Shown here: positions 49,444-60,900 of the stretch, piece by piece
Numbering within the stretch: the first letter of the stretch is position 1
Layout of the letters: the number at the start of each line of letters is the position of its first letter
Assembly: GCF_013327855.1 (NCBI RefSeq)
Contig: NZ_JABUMX010000005.1
Span: 62,001-126,000 of the forward strand
Origin: Phyllobacterium pellucidum
GTDB lineage: Bacteria; Pseudomonadota; Alphaproteobacteria; Rhizobiales; Rhizobiaceae
Direction of reading: 5' to 3'
DNA length: 64,000 bases
Notes under the pieces: model-generated
Told to the model about the DNA's origin: nothing
The model's database searches: none
Seen by the model: the letters and a program-made list of their open reading frames with translations, nothing else
Made by a program: the position numbers and the translations under genes

Positions 49444-50781
49444 TCATTCCTCGCGGAATGCGCGTCGAAACTGATCCATGAGGGGCTTTGACAGGAACGA
49501 CAGAGCCGTGCGGTTCTCGGTTGATATGAACGCCTCGACAGGCATTCCCGGCTTCAGCTCATTTCCCGCCAATCCTTCCATTTCCTCCTCGCTCACTTCG
49601 ATCTCGGCCAGGTAGTAGACCTGACCGGTGGTCGTATCGGTCGACGTGGAAGGCGAAACAAATGCGACCGTACCCGAGACTTCGGGCGTGGTCCGTTGAT
49701 TGAACGCGGAAAAGCGAAGCTTAGCTTTTTGTCCGGTCGATACCTGGTCGATATCGGTCGGCTGGATGCGCGCGACGATCTTCAGCTTCGCATTGTCGGG
49801 AACGAGCGTGATCAATTGAGCGGCCGGCGTCACCACGCCTCCGATCGTATGCACGGCAAGCTCGTTGATCGTGCCCGCGAGCGGCGCGCGAATATCGGTG
49901 CGGGACAGCCGGTCTTCGACGGCAACACGGCGTTCGTTAAGTTCGGCGATCTTCGGTTCGATGGTCGTCAGTTCGCGCTGAGCCTCGTTTCGGGCCGTCT
50001 CGTCGACGGAAAGTATCTGCAATTGCAATTCGCTGCAGCGCGACCTTGCCCTTGCAATACCGGCTTCCGCTTCAGCGCGGGTCGCGCGAAGGCTCGCCAG
50101 CTCGCGTTCGATCACATAGATGCGGTTGCCCTCGATCAGCTTCTTGTCGGCAAGTCCCTTGATCTTTCCATGTTCGAGTTCGACGAGGCGAATCTCTTCG
50201 TTCTTCGCGTCCCGCTGTGCTTCAAGCCCTTTGATCTCTTCGCCTAGCTGGGCGATGCCAAGATCAAGTTGCCTTTTCTGGCTGTTGCGGTGCCCGCGAT
50301 TGCCGCGCAGAAGGCGTTCTTCGCCGGCCAGCGTCATTGTGGAATGCTGATCGCTGCCAAGCGTCCGTTCCGGCAATATGAGATGATCAAGATCATCGCG
50401 CTCGGAAACGAGGCGGGCTTTCCTTACCGTCAATTCGACCAGCTGCGAGCGGATGATCGCAAGTTCAGCGCGCGTTTGGGCATCGTCGAGCCGCAGCATG
50501 ACCTGGCCCTTTTCAACGAAATCGCCCTCGCGCACTGCTATCTCGGAAACAATGCCGCCATCCCGGTGCTGAATGGCCTTGAGGTTACGGTCTACCTTGA
50601 CGGAACCTGACGCAATGACTGCGCCGGTAAGCTGGGCGGTGGCTGCCCATCCGCCGGCGCCGGCCAGCAGCAAGAATCCGAATGCCAGGCCGCAAATTAT
50701 CCTGGCACGCAGCCGGAAATGTTCGTCGTCGGCTACGGCTATCGCCGCAACACTGTTTCGCAAGGCTTGCCGATTTTTCAT
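49444..50781 (-). CDS. Type I secretion membrane fusion protein (HlyD/PrtE family)
   Basis: A 445-residue adaptor with a single N-terminal TM (about 28-50). A biotinyl-lipoyl-like segment (GGIVSEIAVREGDFVEKGQVMLRLDD) follows, then a long coiled-coil region (about 105-290) and a C-terminal beta-barrel with the family signature around LKPGMPVEAFISTENRTALSFLSKPL. It links the inner-membrane ABC transporter to an outer-membrane TolC-type channel; no TolC gene is present in the window. It is the last gene of the operon and lies 30 bases after the second RTX gene. Confidence 0.92.
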   Translation of the reverse strand: MKNRQALRNSVAAIAVADDEHFRLRARIICGLAFGFLLLAGAGGWAATAQLTGAVIASGSVKVDRNLKAIQHRDGGIVSEIAVREGDFVEKGQVMLRLDDAQTRAELAIIRSQLVELTVRKARLVSERDDLDHLILPERTLGSDQHSTMTLAGEERLLRGNRGHRNSQKRQLDLGIAQLGEEIKGLEAQRDAKNEEIRLVELEHGKIKGLADKKLIEGNRIYVIERELASLRATRAEAEAGIARARSRCSELQLQILSVDETARNEAQRELTTIEPKIAELNERRVAVEDRLSRTDIRAPLAGTINELAVHTIGGVVTPAAQLITLVPDNAKLKIVARIQPTDIDQVSTGQKAKLRFSAFNQRTTPEVSGTVAFVSPSTSTDTTTGQVYYLAEIEVSEEEMEGLAGNELKPGMPVEAFISTENRTALSFLSKPLMDQFRRAFREE

Positions 50782-50811
50782 GGTTCTCGTTTCCCCGTTC
50801 TATAATTGCGT

Positions 50812-53088
50812 TCACACGTTCTCGACGAACACCAGCATGTGATGGCCGTCGAGGCTGATCGTCAGTTCCTGATAGCCGTCGCCATCCAGATCCGCTTCGA
50901 TCAAAGTACGGTTCATATTCTCGGTCTGTGCATGGCTGATGCGTATCGGAAGATCAGGTCGTTCCGTTTCGCCGTAAACGTTTTCGAAGCGGTCTTCGAT
51001 TGCGTCCATCACTTCATTGAAGATGTCGTATTGCGAAATGCGAATACGGTCGCCGACCACGAAGTCCAGTATTTCGTGAATGATGGCTGCGCCGTCACCT
51101 TTTGCCCTGAACTCGAAGATGTCATCGCCATTTCCGCCGGTAAGAGAAACGGTGTCGCTCGCGGCGATCAGGTGATCGTTGCCCTCGCCGCCAATGACGC
51201 GTTCAAAGCCGTCAATAATGTCGGAACCGACCATGACGCCGGTCGCGGTGCCATTGTCCATGTCTATGACGACCCCGGCTCCCGACTGGGCATAGCTGAT
51301 AGTATCGACGCCCGCCGAACCGATAAACCTGTCGTTGGCGCCGTCGGCTGCAGCAAGGATGGTATCATTGCCGCTTCCCGCGTCGATCGTGTCGCAACCA
51401 CCGCCATCCACTATGGTGTCGTCGCCTTCGTTCGTGAAGATCGCATCGTCGAGGAGGCTGCCTATGACTGTGTCGTCGCCAGCTCCGGTTCTGTATATCT
51501 CGAAACCCGAGATCGTATCCTCCCCGATCTCGACGCCCGTAGCGCACCCGGCCGCGGCATCGAGGGCAATATCGCGCCGCGCGGAAGAATAGTCGATCGT
51601 ATCGAACCCGGCATCGCCGGAGTAGCTGTCGGCAACGGCATCCATGTCGCCCGCAATCACATCATTACCCTGGCCGCCAGCCACCGTATCCGAACCTTCG
51701 CCGCCCGAGAGAAAATCATTCCCGCCGCCGCCATCGAGTTTGTCTGCGCCGCTTGCGCCGAGAAGGCGGTCGTTTCCATCCCCTCCGAAAACACTGTCGT
51801 CGCCGTCTCCTCCTTCCAGAACGTCATCGCCGGTTTCACCCAGCAAGCTGTCATTGCCGCTGCCGCCGAAGATCAGATCACTGCCTTCGCCGCCAGAAAT
51901 CCAATCGTCGCCATCGTCGCCGAACGCGATGTCGTTGCCGGACCCGGCAAACACGCGATCTTTGCCCGCACCGCCCGAGATACAGTCATTGCCGCTTCCA
52001 CCAAGGAGAATATCGTTGCCGGCTCCTCCGTAGATCGTATCGTCGCCGGAACCGCCCACGACATTGTCATCGCCATCGCTGGCGAAAATGCTATCCTTGC
52101 CCGCGCGCGCGTCGATTATATCGTCGCCGCTCGTGCCGCTGATGTCGTCGGCCAAATCGGTGCCGACAAAAACACCGCCGGTGCCGGCTAAAGGTTCGGC
52201 CACCACGGCGAAATATGCGGTCTGCCAGATGCTAAGCGCGCCATCGGTGATCTGGTAGCTGATCGTGACGGGCCCAAGCTCCATCGCCTCGAACATCCAT
52301 CCGCCCGACGAATGCGAGATGGTGCCGGATGACGTACTGACATTGCGTATCGAGAGAGCATCACCGTCGGGATCGGTCGTGTTGCGCAGCAGATCTGCCA
52401 GGGTGATATAGGCCAAACCGCAGCCGACAACGTCGTGAAGCTGGACCGGACCTGCGGTTCGCGGCGCACGGTTCTGGTGCGGCTTTTCCGGCGTGGGTTC
52501 GCCATCCTCGTCAGGATCTTGGTCCTGCTCAAACGCAACCGGGCCATTGTTCTGACCCCACTCGTCAGCCCCGCCAACTGCACCCGCCGCCGGCGACCGG
52601 GCCGCAAAATCGGGCGGGTTGTCGTTGGCTGCGCGCAGCGACAGGGAAACGGGTCCAAAGCCCCGAACGAAGTCCTCGATCGAAAAATCCATCTTTTGTG
52701 GCGACGCGACCATTGTTGCCGCGACGGAGTTCGAGACGACACCGACGTCGAAGCTGGAGTTCCGCGTCGGGGTCAGGATTGGCGCGTCGCGGTCGCGTAC
52801 TGCCAAACCGGCCACGTCGGACACATCATCCGCCCAGGTATCATAGTTTCCGACGAGCTTCAGAACGGGCGGGGTCGCATCCTGCACGTCGGCTTCAGGT
52901 TCGCTTTCCTCGCTTGCCGCCGATTTCTGGTCATCCGGCCAGAAGCTCTTCAGATACAGCATTATGCCGGTCAGCACGATGATGACATATCGCGGCAGGG
53001 AGGATCGCTTTTTCTCTGAAAGGAGATAGCGGGCCTGCGGATCGGCCTCCACACCATCGACCTTGGTTGATTTGACGTCGATGATCAT
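50812..53088 (-). CDS. RTX calcium-binding protein with N-terminal membrane segment
   Basis: A 758-residue acidic protein. Residues 33-50 form a hydrophobic segment after a basic stretch (EKKRSS), predicting an uncleaved TM or anchor. Residues about 55-215 are disordered and acid/Pro-rich. Residues about 225-300 look like a cadherin-like/tandem-95-type beta domain (NTTDPDGDALSIRNVS). Residues about 318-640 hold many GGxGxDxxx RTX nonapeptides, expected to bind Ca(2+). The C-terminal 90 residues resemble an export-signal region. The ATG overlaps the ABC transporter stop by 4 bases. An N-terminal TM is unusual for a type I substrate; it may be tethered or serve as a secretion accessory. Confidence 0.85.
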   Translation of the reverse strand: MIIDVKSTKVDGVEADPQARYLLSEKKRSSLPRYVIIVLTGIMLYLKSFWPDDQKSAASEESEPEADVQDATPPVLKLVGNYDTWADDVSDVAGLAVRDRDAPILTPTRNSSFDVGVVSNSVAATMVASPQKMDFSIEDFVRGFGPVSLSLRAANDNPPDFAARSPAAGAVGGADEWGQNNGPVAFEQDQDPDEDGEPTPEKPHQNRAPRTAGPVQLHDVVGCGLAYITLADLLRNTTDPDGDALSIRNVSTSSGTISHSSGGWMFEAMELGPVTISYQITDGALSIWQTAYFAVVAEPLAGTGGVFVGTDLADDISGTSGDDIIDARAGKDSIFASDGDDNVVGGSGDDTIYGGAGNDILLGGSGNDCISGGAGKDRVFAGSGNDIAFGDDGDDWISGGEGSDLIFGGSGNDSLLGETGDDVLEGGDGDDSVFGGDGNDRLLGASGADKLDGGGGNDFLSGGEGSDTVAGGQGNDVIAGDMDAVADSYSGDAGFDTIDYSSARRDIALDAAAGCATGVEIGEDTISGFEIYRTGAGDDTVIGSLLDDAIFTNEGDDTIVDGGGCDTIDAGSGNDTILAAADGANDRFIGSAGVDTISYAQSGAGVVIDMDNGTATGVMVGSDIIDGFERVIGGEGNDHLIAASDTVSLTGGNGDDIFEFRAKGDGAAIIHEILDFVVGDRIRISQYDIFNEVMDAIEDRFENVYGETERPDLPIRISHAQTENMNRTLIEADLDGDGYQELTISLDGHHMLVFVENV

Positions 53089-54833
53089 GCCGGTACCCTT
53101 TCCGCTTGCTCGGCGCGGACCGGTCGCTTTTCGACTGGTTGAGCCGAGGCTCCAAGTATTTCGTTTCTCTCGCCAAATGCCGTCAGTTTGCCGGCCTGAA
53201 CGACGGCAACGAGATTGACCGCAGCAAGAGCGCTCGGCCGATGAGCGATTACGATCGCGATGCCGCCACGGGCACGGATGTCCTGGATGGCGCGCGTCAG
53301 CGCCGCTTCCCCTTCCGCATCGAGATTGGAATTGGGTTCGTCGAGCAGCACAACGAATGGATTGCCGTAAAGTGATCGGGCAAGGCCGATGCGCTGCCGC
53401 TGTCCGGCCGAAAGAGCCGTGCCCTGCGGACCCAGTTGCGTGTGGTAGCCGTCAGGCATACGCACGATCATCTCGTGAATCCCGGCATTGCGCGCCGCTT
53501 CGACGATAGCGCGCGGATCGGGCTGCGGCGCAAGCCGGCAGATATTTTCCTCGATCGTACCATCGAGCAATCCCACATCCTGGGGCAGATAGCCGATGTG
53601 GTCGCCAATGACATCGCTGCGCCATTGGGTGAGTTCAGCATCGTCAAGCCGCACACTGCCGCGAAGCACGGGCCAGATGCCGGTCAGGGCCCGGATCAGC
53701 GTGGTCTTGCCGCCGCCGCTCGGGCCTACGATACCGAGTGCGTCGCCGGCCTTGATCTCAAAGCTGACGTCGCTCAGGAGAACGCGACCCGTCCCGGGAG
53801 CGGCAACGGTAATCTTTTCTACCTTGAGGCTCATACAAGGGGTCGGAAGGTCCATCGGGAGGTCGGCATTGCTGAGCGCGATGACCGTTTCCCTGATGCG
53901 CTGCCATGCGCCACGGGCAGCAACGACGCCTTTCCAGTTGGATATGGCGAGGTCAACCGGGGCCATCGCCCGCGCCGACGCTACCGACGCCGCGATAATG
54001 GCGCCGGACGAGAGTTCGCCTTGGATCGTGAGATAGGCACCGAGGCCGAGAATGGCCGATTGCAGGATCATCCGCAGCACGCGGGAGATCGCGCCGAAGG
54101 TGCCGCTGATGTCATTTGTGCGGGTCTGAAGCTGCAGATGTTGCGCATTGGCCTCGGTGAAGCGGTCGATGGCGCGGTGGGCAAAACCCATTGCACACAG
54201 GATATCGGCGTTGCGGGCATTGGAATCGGCGATAGCATTGCGGGCAATCGCGGACTGGTGCGAGGCGCCTGCCAGCCGGCGCGTCATGAGTTCGGTGGCG
54301 ACAGTCAGGCAGACAAGGATGAATGCCCCGCCCAGGGTCAAGGCGCCAAGCATCGGATGCAGAAGGTAGACGAAGACGAGGTAGAGCGGCATCCACGGCA
54401 GATCGAACAGCGCAACCGGTCCCTGGCTTCCCAGAAAGCCGCGGACCGTGTCGACGTCGCGGCCACGCTCGAGTGCTTCCGCGGTCGAAAAGCCGAAGCG
54501 CGGCATGTCGATTGCAACCTGATGAGCAAGGGGAGCAAGCTTCTTGTCAAGCCGCGCTCCCACCCGGACGAGGATCTGGGAGCGAATGACATCAAACAGG
54601 CCCTGGAACAGATAGAGTCCAATTGCCAGGAGCGAGAGGGCGACGAGTGTCGGTATGCTTCCGCTGGTCAATGCCCGATCATAGATCTGCAGCATGTAGA
54701 ACGAGCCGGTCAGAGCAAGAATGTTGATGACGCCTGACAGCGAGAAAACAAAGAAAAATACGCTGCGCAGGCCTTTGACAAATTGTTGGGTTGCGTCGCT
54801 GTTTTTGGCGGTCCGGTTGTTGCTCTTGGCCAT
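53085..54833 (-). CDS. Type I secretion ABC transporter (PrtD family)
   Basis: A 582-residue exporter half-molecule. The membrane domain (about 25-310) opens with VFFFVFSLSGVINILALTGSFYMLQIYDRAL, a PrtD hallmark. The nucleotide-binding domain (about 330-560) has Walker A GPSGGGKTT, signature LSAGQRQRIGLARSL and Walker B VVLLDEPNSNLD. There is no N-terminal C39 peptidase-like domain, so it is of the RTX-protease class rather than HlyB class. GGGGATCA before ATG 54833 sets the start. It lies between the giant RTX peroxidase and the second RTX gene, both candidate cargo. Confidence 0.93.
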   Translation of the reverse strand: MAKSNNRTAKNSDATQQFVKGLRSVFFFVFSLSGVINILALTGSFYMLQIYDRALTSGSIPTLVALSLLAIGLYLFQGLFDVIRSQILVRVGARLDKKLAPLAHQVAIDMPRFGFSTAEALERGRDVDTVRGFLGSQGPVALFDLPWMPLYLVFVYLLHPMLGALTLGGAFILVCLTVATELMTRRLAGASHQSAIARNAIADSNARNADILCAMGFAHRAIDRFTEANAQHLQLQTRTNDISGTFGAISRVLRMILQSAILGLGAYLTIQGELSSGAIIAASVASARAMAPVDLAISNWKGVVAARGAWQRIRETVIALSNADLPMDLPTPCMSLKVEKITVAAPGTGRVLLSDVSFEIKAGDALGIVGPSGGGKTTLIRALTGIWPVLRGSVRLDDAELTQWRSDVIGDHIGYLPQDVGLLDGTIEENICRLAPQPDPRAIVEAARNAGIHEMIVRMPDGYHTQLGPQGTALSAGQRQRIGLARSLYGNPFVVLLDEPNSNLDAEGEAALTRAIQDIRARGGIAIVIAHRPSALAAVNLVAVVQAGKLTAFGERNEILGASAQPVEKRPVRAEQAERVPA

Positions 54834-54870
54834 TACTGATCCCCGATCTTTGCGATTTCTTATGGAGGGC

Positions 54871-54893
54871 TGGCGGGCCGGCATGGCCCGCCA
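54871..54893 (-). terminator. Hairpin between the RTX peroxidase and ABC transporter genes
   Basis: TGGCGGGCC-GGCAT-GGCCCGCCA, a perfect 9-bp stem just beyond the stop of the giant gene on the minus strand. It probably acts as a partial terminator so that exoprotein mRNA exceeds transporter mRNA, as seen in other type I operons. Confidence 0.5.
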
Positions 54894-54901
54894 TCAAGCA
54901 A

Positions 54902-57900
54902 TTACAGTTCGAAGTCCGATGCAGTCAGCGTGTGTGTTCCCTTGATGCTGATCTTGAACTCCGCGCCGCTTCCACCATCCTGATTGCCGTGAACCACGGT
55001 GTAGTCGCCGTCGCCGCGCACTTCATGCGTAACCTTCAGCGCACCCTCGGCGTTGAACCCCGATCCCGTGACCAACGTGAAGGCCTGATTTCCGGCAATG
55101 GAACCCTTGGCATCAATGCCGCTGAGGTCGATTTTGTCGCCGGGCTGGAAGCTATGGATGGTATCGCCGTCGGCATCGTCGGCGGAAAGGAAGCGGAACG
55201 TATCGTTGCCCGCGCCTCCGTCCATGACGTTGACGGCCGCGCTTGCAACTATCGTATCATTGCCACTACCGGTGATGACATTCTCGATGCTCCAGAGCGT
55301 GTCGCTGCCGGTAAGGCTGCTCGTTGCGCTACCCCGGCCCATGAAACCTGAGCCGAGATCGACATTGATGTTGGCGGTAATTGCCGCCATATCCAGTGTG
55401 TCGCTGCCGACAGAGCAGGCGGATGATTCATCGCCGTAGTAGACATCGTTGCCGTCATTGGCGGACGCTACGAAATGGTCGTTTCCCGCGCCGCCATGAG
55501 CAATATCGTCGCCTGCCCCGCCATCAATGATATCGCGACCATCGCCACCGAAGATCCGGTCGGCGCCCGCGTCTCCGTAGAGCATATCGTCGTCGCCGCC
55601 GCCAAAGAGATCGTCGTTCCCCGCGCCGCCGAACAGCATGTCCCGGCCGCCTTCGCCGCTAAGATAATCGTCGCCATCCGCGCCGCGGATTATGTCCCGG
55701 CCTGAACCGCCAAGAGCACTGTCATTGCCGGCAAGGCCGAGGATCGTATCTTCATTGGCAGTTCCGACGAGAACATCGTCGCCGGAAGTACCGACACCCG
55801 TGTGCTGGCCAGTCGATTCGCCTGGGGCATCGACATCGTCATCATCATCGTCACCGTCGCTATCGTCGTCGTCATCGTCATCGCCGGGAAGATGCGGATA
55901 GTCGTCGTCATCGCCGTCCGGATCATAGTCCTCATCGGCAAACTGCGGCATGCCCTCGAGTGCTGTGAAAGTGATGCTGTAGTCGTCGCCGACAAGCGTG
56001 GTCTGTCCTGTTTCGCTGATCGAAACTTCATAATCCGCGATCGACGTGCCAGCCGGGAGTGCGATCACATCCTGCGGACGGAGTGAACCCACGATCGTGT
56101 CATTGCCACCATTCGACCGGAAGACAATGCGGTGCGCAGAGCCGAGCGAGGTGATATCGACCATGTCGTCCCCGATCGTACCCTCGATCGTGATCGTATT
56201 GGGACGGAGGCTCGTAGCGGAGAAATCCCCGATGATTTCGATGGTGTCTCCACCGGCCGTACCTGAGGCTGCCGGATCAACACCGTTGATGCGGATTTCC
56301 TCGATATCGGTCAGCTCGGCAATGACATTGGCAAAGCCGGTTCCATTGCGCGTAATGACTATTTCGGGCGTGCGCCCATTGAAGCTGGAAAGGTTATTTC
56401 CAGGAACCGCATCCCATGCAGCGAGCGTATAGATCCGGTATGTCTCGGCCAAGGCATTCCCGTTGATAACGAATGTATCCCCTGCCGTTCCTTCGGTGCC
56501 GCCATTGACGATATCCCGTCCATCGGTGGCACCAGAGGCATTGGCATTCCAGATAATGATGTCGTCGCCGCCGAGCGCGTTGATGATGTCATTGCCGAGA
56601 TTGCCGTCGAGCGTATTGTTACCGTTGGTCCCCGTGATTGTTGTGCCGAAATCATTGCCTGTCACGGGCGTGGACGGCGTCGTAAAGATGAAGTCGGCAG
56701 CGGTGACGGTGCTGTTGTCGACCTCCTCCAGCCTGATCGAGCCGATGACGTTACTGCCCGCATCACGGATCGTGATCAGCGTATCGTCGACTGCGCCGTC
56801 TTCTATATCCTCGATCTGAATGCGGGATGCGCTCGTCGTTCCGATGTCGGATGCGGACAGGCCGAAAGCGCTGAGATCGATACGATCCTGACCCTGCGCT
56901 GCATTTGCATCGAAGCCATTGATAATATCGGCGCCGAAGTTGCTGGCGGTATAGCGGATAATATCGTCGGTGCCGTTCGAAGTGGTGAGGTTGATGATAT
57001 CGTTGCCGTCGCCGCCGACAATGACGTTGTCGCCGGTTCCGGCATTGATCGTATCATTTCCCGTGCCACCATCGATGAAATCGTTGCCGCCACCGCCATT
57101 GATCGTGTCATTGCCGCCCGCACCGAAGAGCTGGTTGTCGCCGCCATTGCCGTTGATGACATTGGTTTCCGAGTTGCCAGTGCCGTTGATGTCCCCATTG
57201 CCGCCAAGGGTAAGGTTTTCCACAAATGCACCGAGCTGGTAGGTCTGGTCGGTCTGAACGGTATCCGTGCCGCCCGTCGCAGTTTCTACGATCACGTCGC
57301 CGGCTGTCACGATATAGGTGTCGTTGCCATCGAGGCCTATCAGGGTATCGATTCCGTCACCGCCTTCGATACGATTGGCGAGCTGATTGCCCGTGCCGGC
57401 AAAGGCGCCAGCGCCGGTGAAGGTTAGATTCTCGACATTTGCGCCGAGGGTGTAGGCGGCAAGTGTAGTTTCAACCGTATCGGTTCCTTCGTTCAACGCT
57501 TCGATGACGACGTCTCCGGCGTCATCGACCTGGTAAACATCATTGTTGGTACCCCCGACCATCGTGTCGGCTCCAAGACCGCCGATCAATTCGTCATTGC
57601 CCGACCCACCGACGAGAAGGTCGTCCCCGGCACCGCCGTCAAGATCGTCATCGCCGGCATTGCCAAACAGCAGGTCGTTGCCGTCATTGCCCACGAGGTC
57701 ATCGCCGCCGGACGTTCCGGCAAGCACCGTATTCACCCCTGCTGCTGCGGTGCGAGTTCCGTTGTCGTCGATGCTGATGGCGAAATCGCCATCGAGCGCA
57801 TAACCCTCATAGGTACCGCCATTGAAGTTGACGAACTCCACCGCCTCGCCCGATTGGTCGAAATGATCGACAACCGTAATTTGCTGGCCGTTGAACTGGA

Positions 57901-60900
57901 TCAGGAGATTGTCATTGGCGCTGGCGGGTGACGTGAGTTCGCTGAAGGCCAGGCCCGTAAGCGCGCCAGCCGCGATAGAGATGCGGTCGGTACCACTGGT
58001 TTCTGTGATTGTGTCACTGCCATCGCCAAGGCCGAACGCATAGGTGTCGTCGCCGCTGCCGCCGTTCAGCGTATCGTTACCAGTCCCTCCCAACAGAATG
58101 TCGTTCCCGGCAAGACCGTTGAGTATGTCGTTGCCGCCCTTGCCCACAATGAGATCGTCGTCGCCGGTACCATTCAGCGTTTCCGATGCCGCCGTACCTT
58201 CGATTACGTTGAGTACGCCGTCGGTGAAGCGCAGCTTCTCGATACCGCGCACGGTATCGCGACCATCCGATACGGGGTTTGGATTGGCCTCGTTCTCCCC
58301 TGCATCATCGTCCTGCTGCGGCTCGACAAAACCGCTATGGTCGATATAGAGGCTCGCATCACTGTTCAGCCCGAACGTATAGTTGGCGCGAACGTCGGTA
58401 TAAACTGCCGTGTCGATATCACCGGCGACATTGCCGTCCAGTATTTCGCGGACGATCGACAATTGTCCCGGCTTGATTTCTCCCGAAAGCATGCGCGGGG
58501 CAAGTTCCGTCATGCTGTCGACGCTGAACGCTGTCCAGGCCTGACCCGGCAGCGGCGTCACCAGAATGCGCACATTGAGCCATTTGTCGCCGTCGATCAC
58601 ATCGTTGCCGGCGAGACCTTTGATGATGTCGTCGCCCCCGCCGCCAAGAAGGATGTCGGAGGCGTCGGCCGTATCCATGACAACCTGTTCGACCACACCG
58701 TTGTTGCCGGTTTGCGATGTACGCGCAATGTGGGCCACGAGAGCCCTAAGGCCTGTGATGAGATCCACGTTCTTTTCAAGAAGTGCATTGGAATAGGAGT
58801 CGAGCGCGGAGTCCGGGCCGGGGATTGCCGCGGTGCCAGTGGCTTCGGCACGTGTGTTCACAGCTTCGCGACGACCCGTGAGGGTGTCGTCATGTATCCA
58901 GCCTGACAAGCCCTCGACCAGATCGAAGCGATCGCGGAGAATGAAGGCTTCCTGGGTTGCAAAGAGCGGTATGCCGAGATCGGAATTTGCCGCGTTGACA
59001 TCGCCCTTGTGAATGGCCCAGTCAAAACCGGCCATGCCGTTGCTACGCTGGATACCCTCGCTCTGGAACATGATGTCATCGCCGGATTCACCATCGTAGT
59101 CGGTGTCGCCGCTGCCGCCGTTGAGGACATCGTGGCCGATGATGGAGGAGTTGAAAAACAGTTCAGAGTTTTCGCCCGCAAGCGTATCGAAGCGTTGGCC
59201 GCCTTCGAGCCAGTCATCGCCCTCATTACCCAGAAGGAAGTCGCCGCCGGTACCGCCGAGGATGAAATCGTTGCCAGTACCGCCGAACGCTTCCTTGCCG
59301 TCGGGACCAGTGATGATGAAGTCGTTGCCCTCGTTGCCGAAGATCAGCGACAGGCCGGAACCGCCATGGATGACGTCATTGCCCGCATTGCCATGAAGGA
59401 AATCGGCCTCGCCGATGTCGGTGCCGGCATTGGTGATGATGTCATCGCCATCACCGCCAAAAACCTTGTCGACACCGTAGCCCGCCTCGATCCGGTCATT
59501 GCCGCCCCGCCCCCAGATGGCATCGTCACCGCCCCCGGAAATGATCGTGTCGTCGTTTTCGGTGCCGCCGATGGTAAAATGCTCATTGCTGTTGACGCGG
59601 ATGTAGCTTGCATCCGTCACCGTGTCGTTGATCAGGTTGCCATTGGCGTCGCGACGTTCCACCAGCCGTGAGAAGGCCTGCAGGGTGGGATCGTCCTGGA
59701 CCGGGTCGGCGCCTAGCTGCTTGCTGATGTCCATTTCGAGCGTCGGCATCTGGAACGCAGAGAACACATTGCCAGGGAGCGCCGTCGATCCCGGCTCGCC
59801 GAGATCGGTATTGCGCATGACGATCTCTGCAAACGTGTTGTTCTCAAGCTCGTTGAGAAGATTAAGACCCTGGGTACGCGACAGATAATAGAACCGGTCG
59901 GCGTCCTGCAGGTTCTCCATCGTCATCTGAAATACAAAACTGAAGGTCGAGCCGAGCATGCCGCCGAACGACATCTTCTTCTCGGCAAGACCACCTATCC
60001 AGAAGTCGACATTGTTGAGGCCGCCCAGAACCCCGCCCGCGTAACTTCCCGAAGCATTGAGGAAATCGAGCCGGTCGGCTGGAGCGCCAGCGCCCCCAAG
60101 CACGAGGAGCGTTGCAGCTGAGCGCTTGGCCTCGACCGTCAAGGCCTGGGTGATGCTGTCATGCGTGCCATAGGCCGCAATGAAGTTGATGATCGATGCG
60201 GGATTCTTGAGGTTAAGCGCAAAGTCCGCCCAACTTTGATAGGGCTTGAGCAGCGTATCGCCTGTTCCATCATAAAATTTCTGGCGCGCTGCATTCAGTG
60301 GCGGCGTTCCCACATCGCGTCCGCGGGCGATGTTGATCGTGGCAAGATCGAGCGGTACGCCGAGCAATTGGTTGCGCAGCACGTCGGTCACGAATTCATC
60401 GATCTCATTGCCCGTCTGCCTGGTCATGCCGCGGATAATCGCTCCGGCGGCCGTGTCGGCATCGCCTGCATTGGCAAAGGCAACCGGATTGAGGAAGCCA
60501 TCGAAGAGCGCGAGATCGTCCACGACGGGATCGCCATTCTCATCGAGGGAAATGCGGGCTATATCCTCGCGCAGCATCGAATGGCCGAACCGGTAGACAA
60601 CGTGCGCAAATTCGGCCGCGATGCTCGGATTGATATCGGCTGAAGGTTCGAACACGAAGGCATCGATATCCGGCTGCATCATGCGGCCGAATTCCTCGAA
60701 GACCAGATGCTGATATTCCATTTCGTTGGTGAAGCGTCCAGCCTGAAACAGGCGCTCGCCATCCCAGACAAGCGCAGCCAGTTCCTCCGGAGTTGCAGGC
60801 ATGGCAGCAACATCGACGAGCAACCAGTCGTTGAGGAAATCGAGATCCCCCGACGCAAGCGCAATCTCCTTGGTCTGATCGATAAGGCGATTGTGCTCGG

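Noticed and set aside
51300-52100. Regular DNA repeats suggesting a CRISPR or satellite array
   Set aside because: The periodicity is that of RTX nonapeptide codons in a coding frame; there are no constant repeats with unique spacers.
50806-52191. Long open frame (461 codons) on the plus strand opposite the second RTX gene
   Set aside because: It mirrors the RTX repeats; GC-rich nonapeptide repeats keep antisense frames open. No ribosome-binding site, and its translation is a low-complexity shadow.
53436-54737. 433-codon open frame opposite the type I ABC transporter
   Set aside because: The opposite strand encodes a full, motif-complete PrtD-type transporter; this frame has no recognisable domain.
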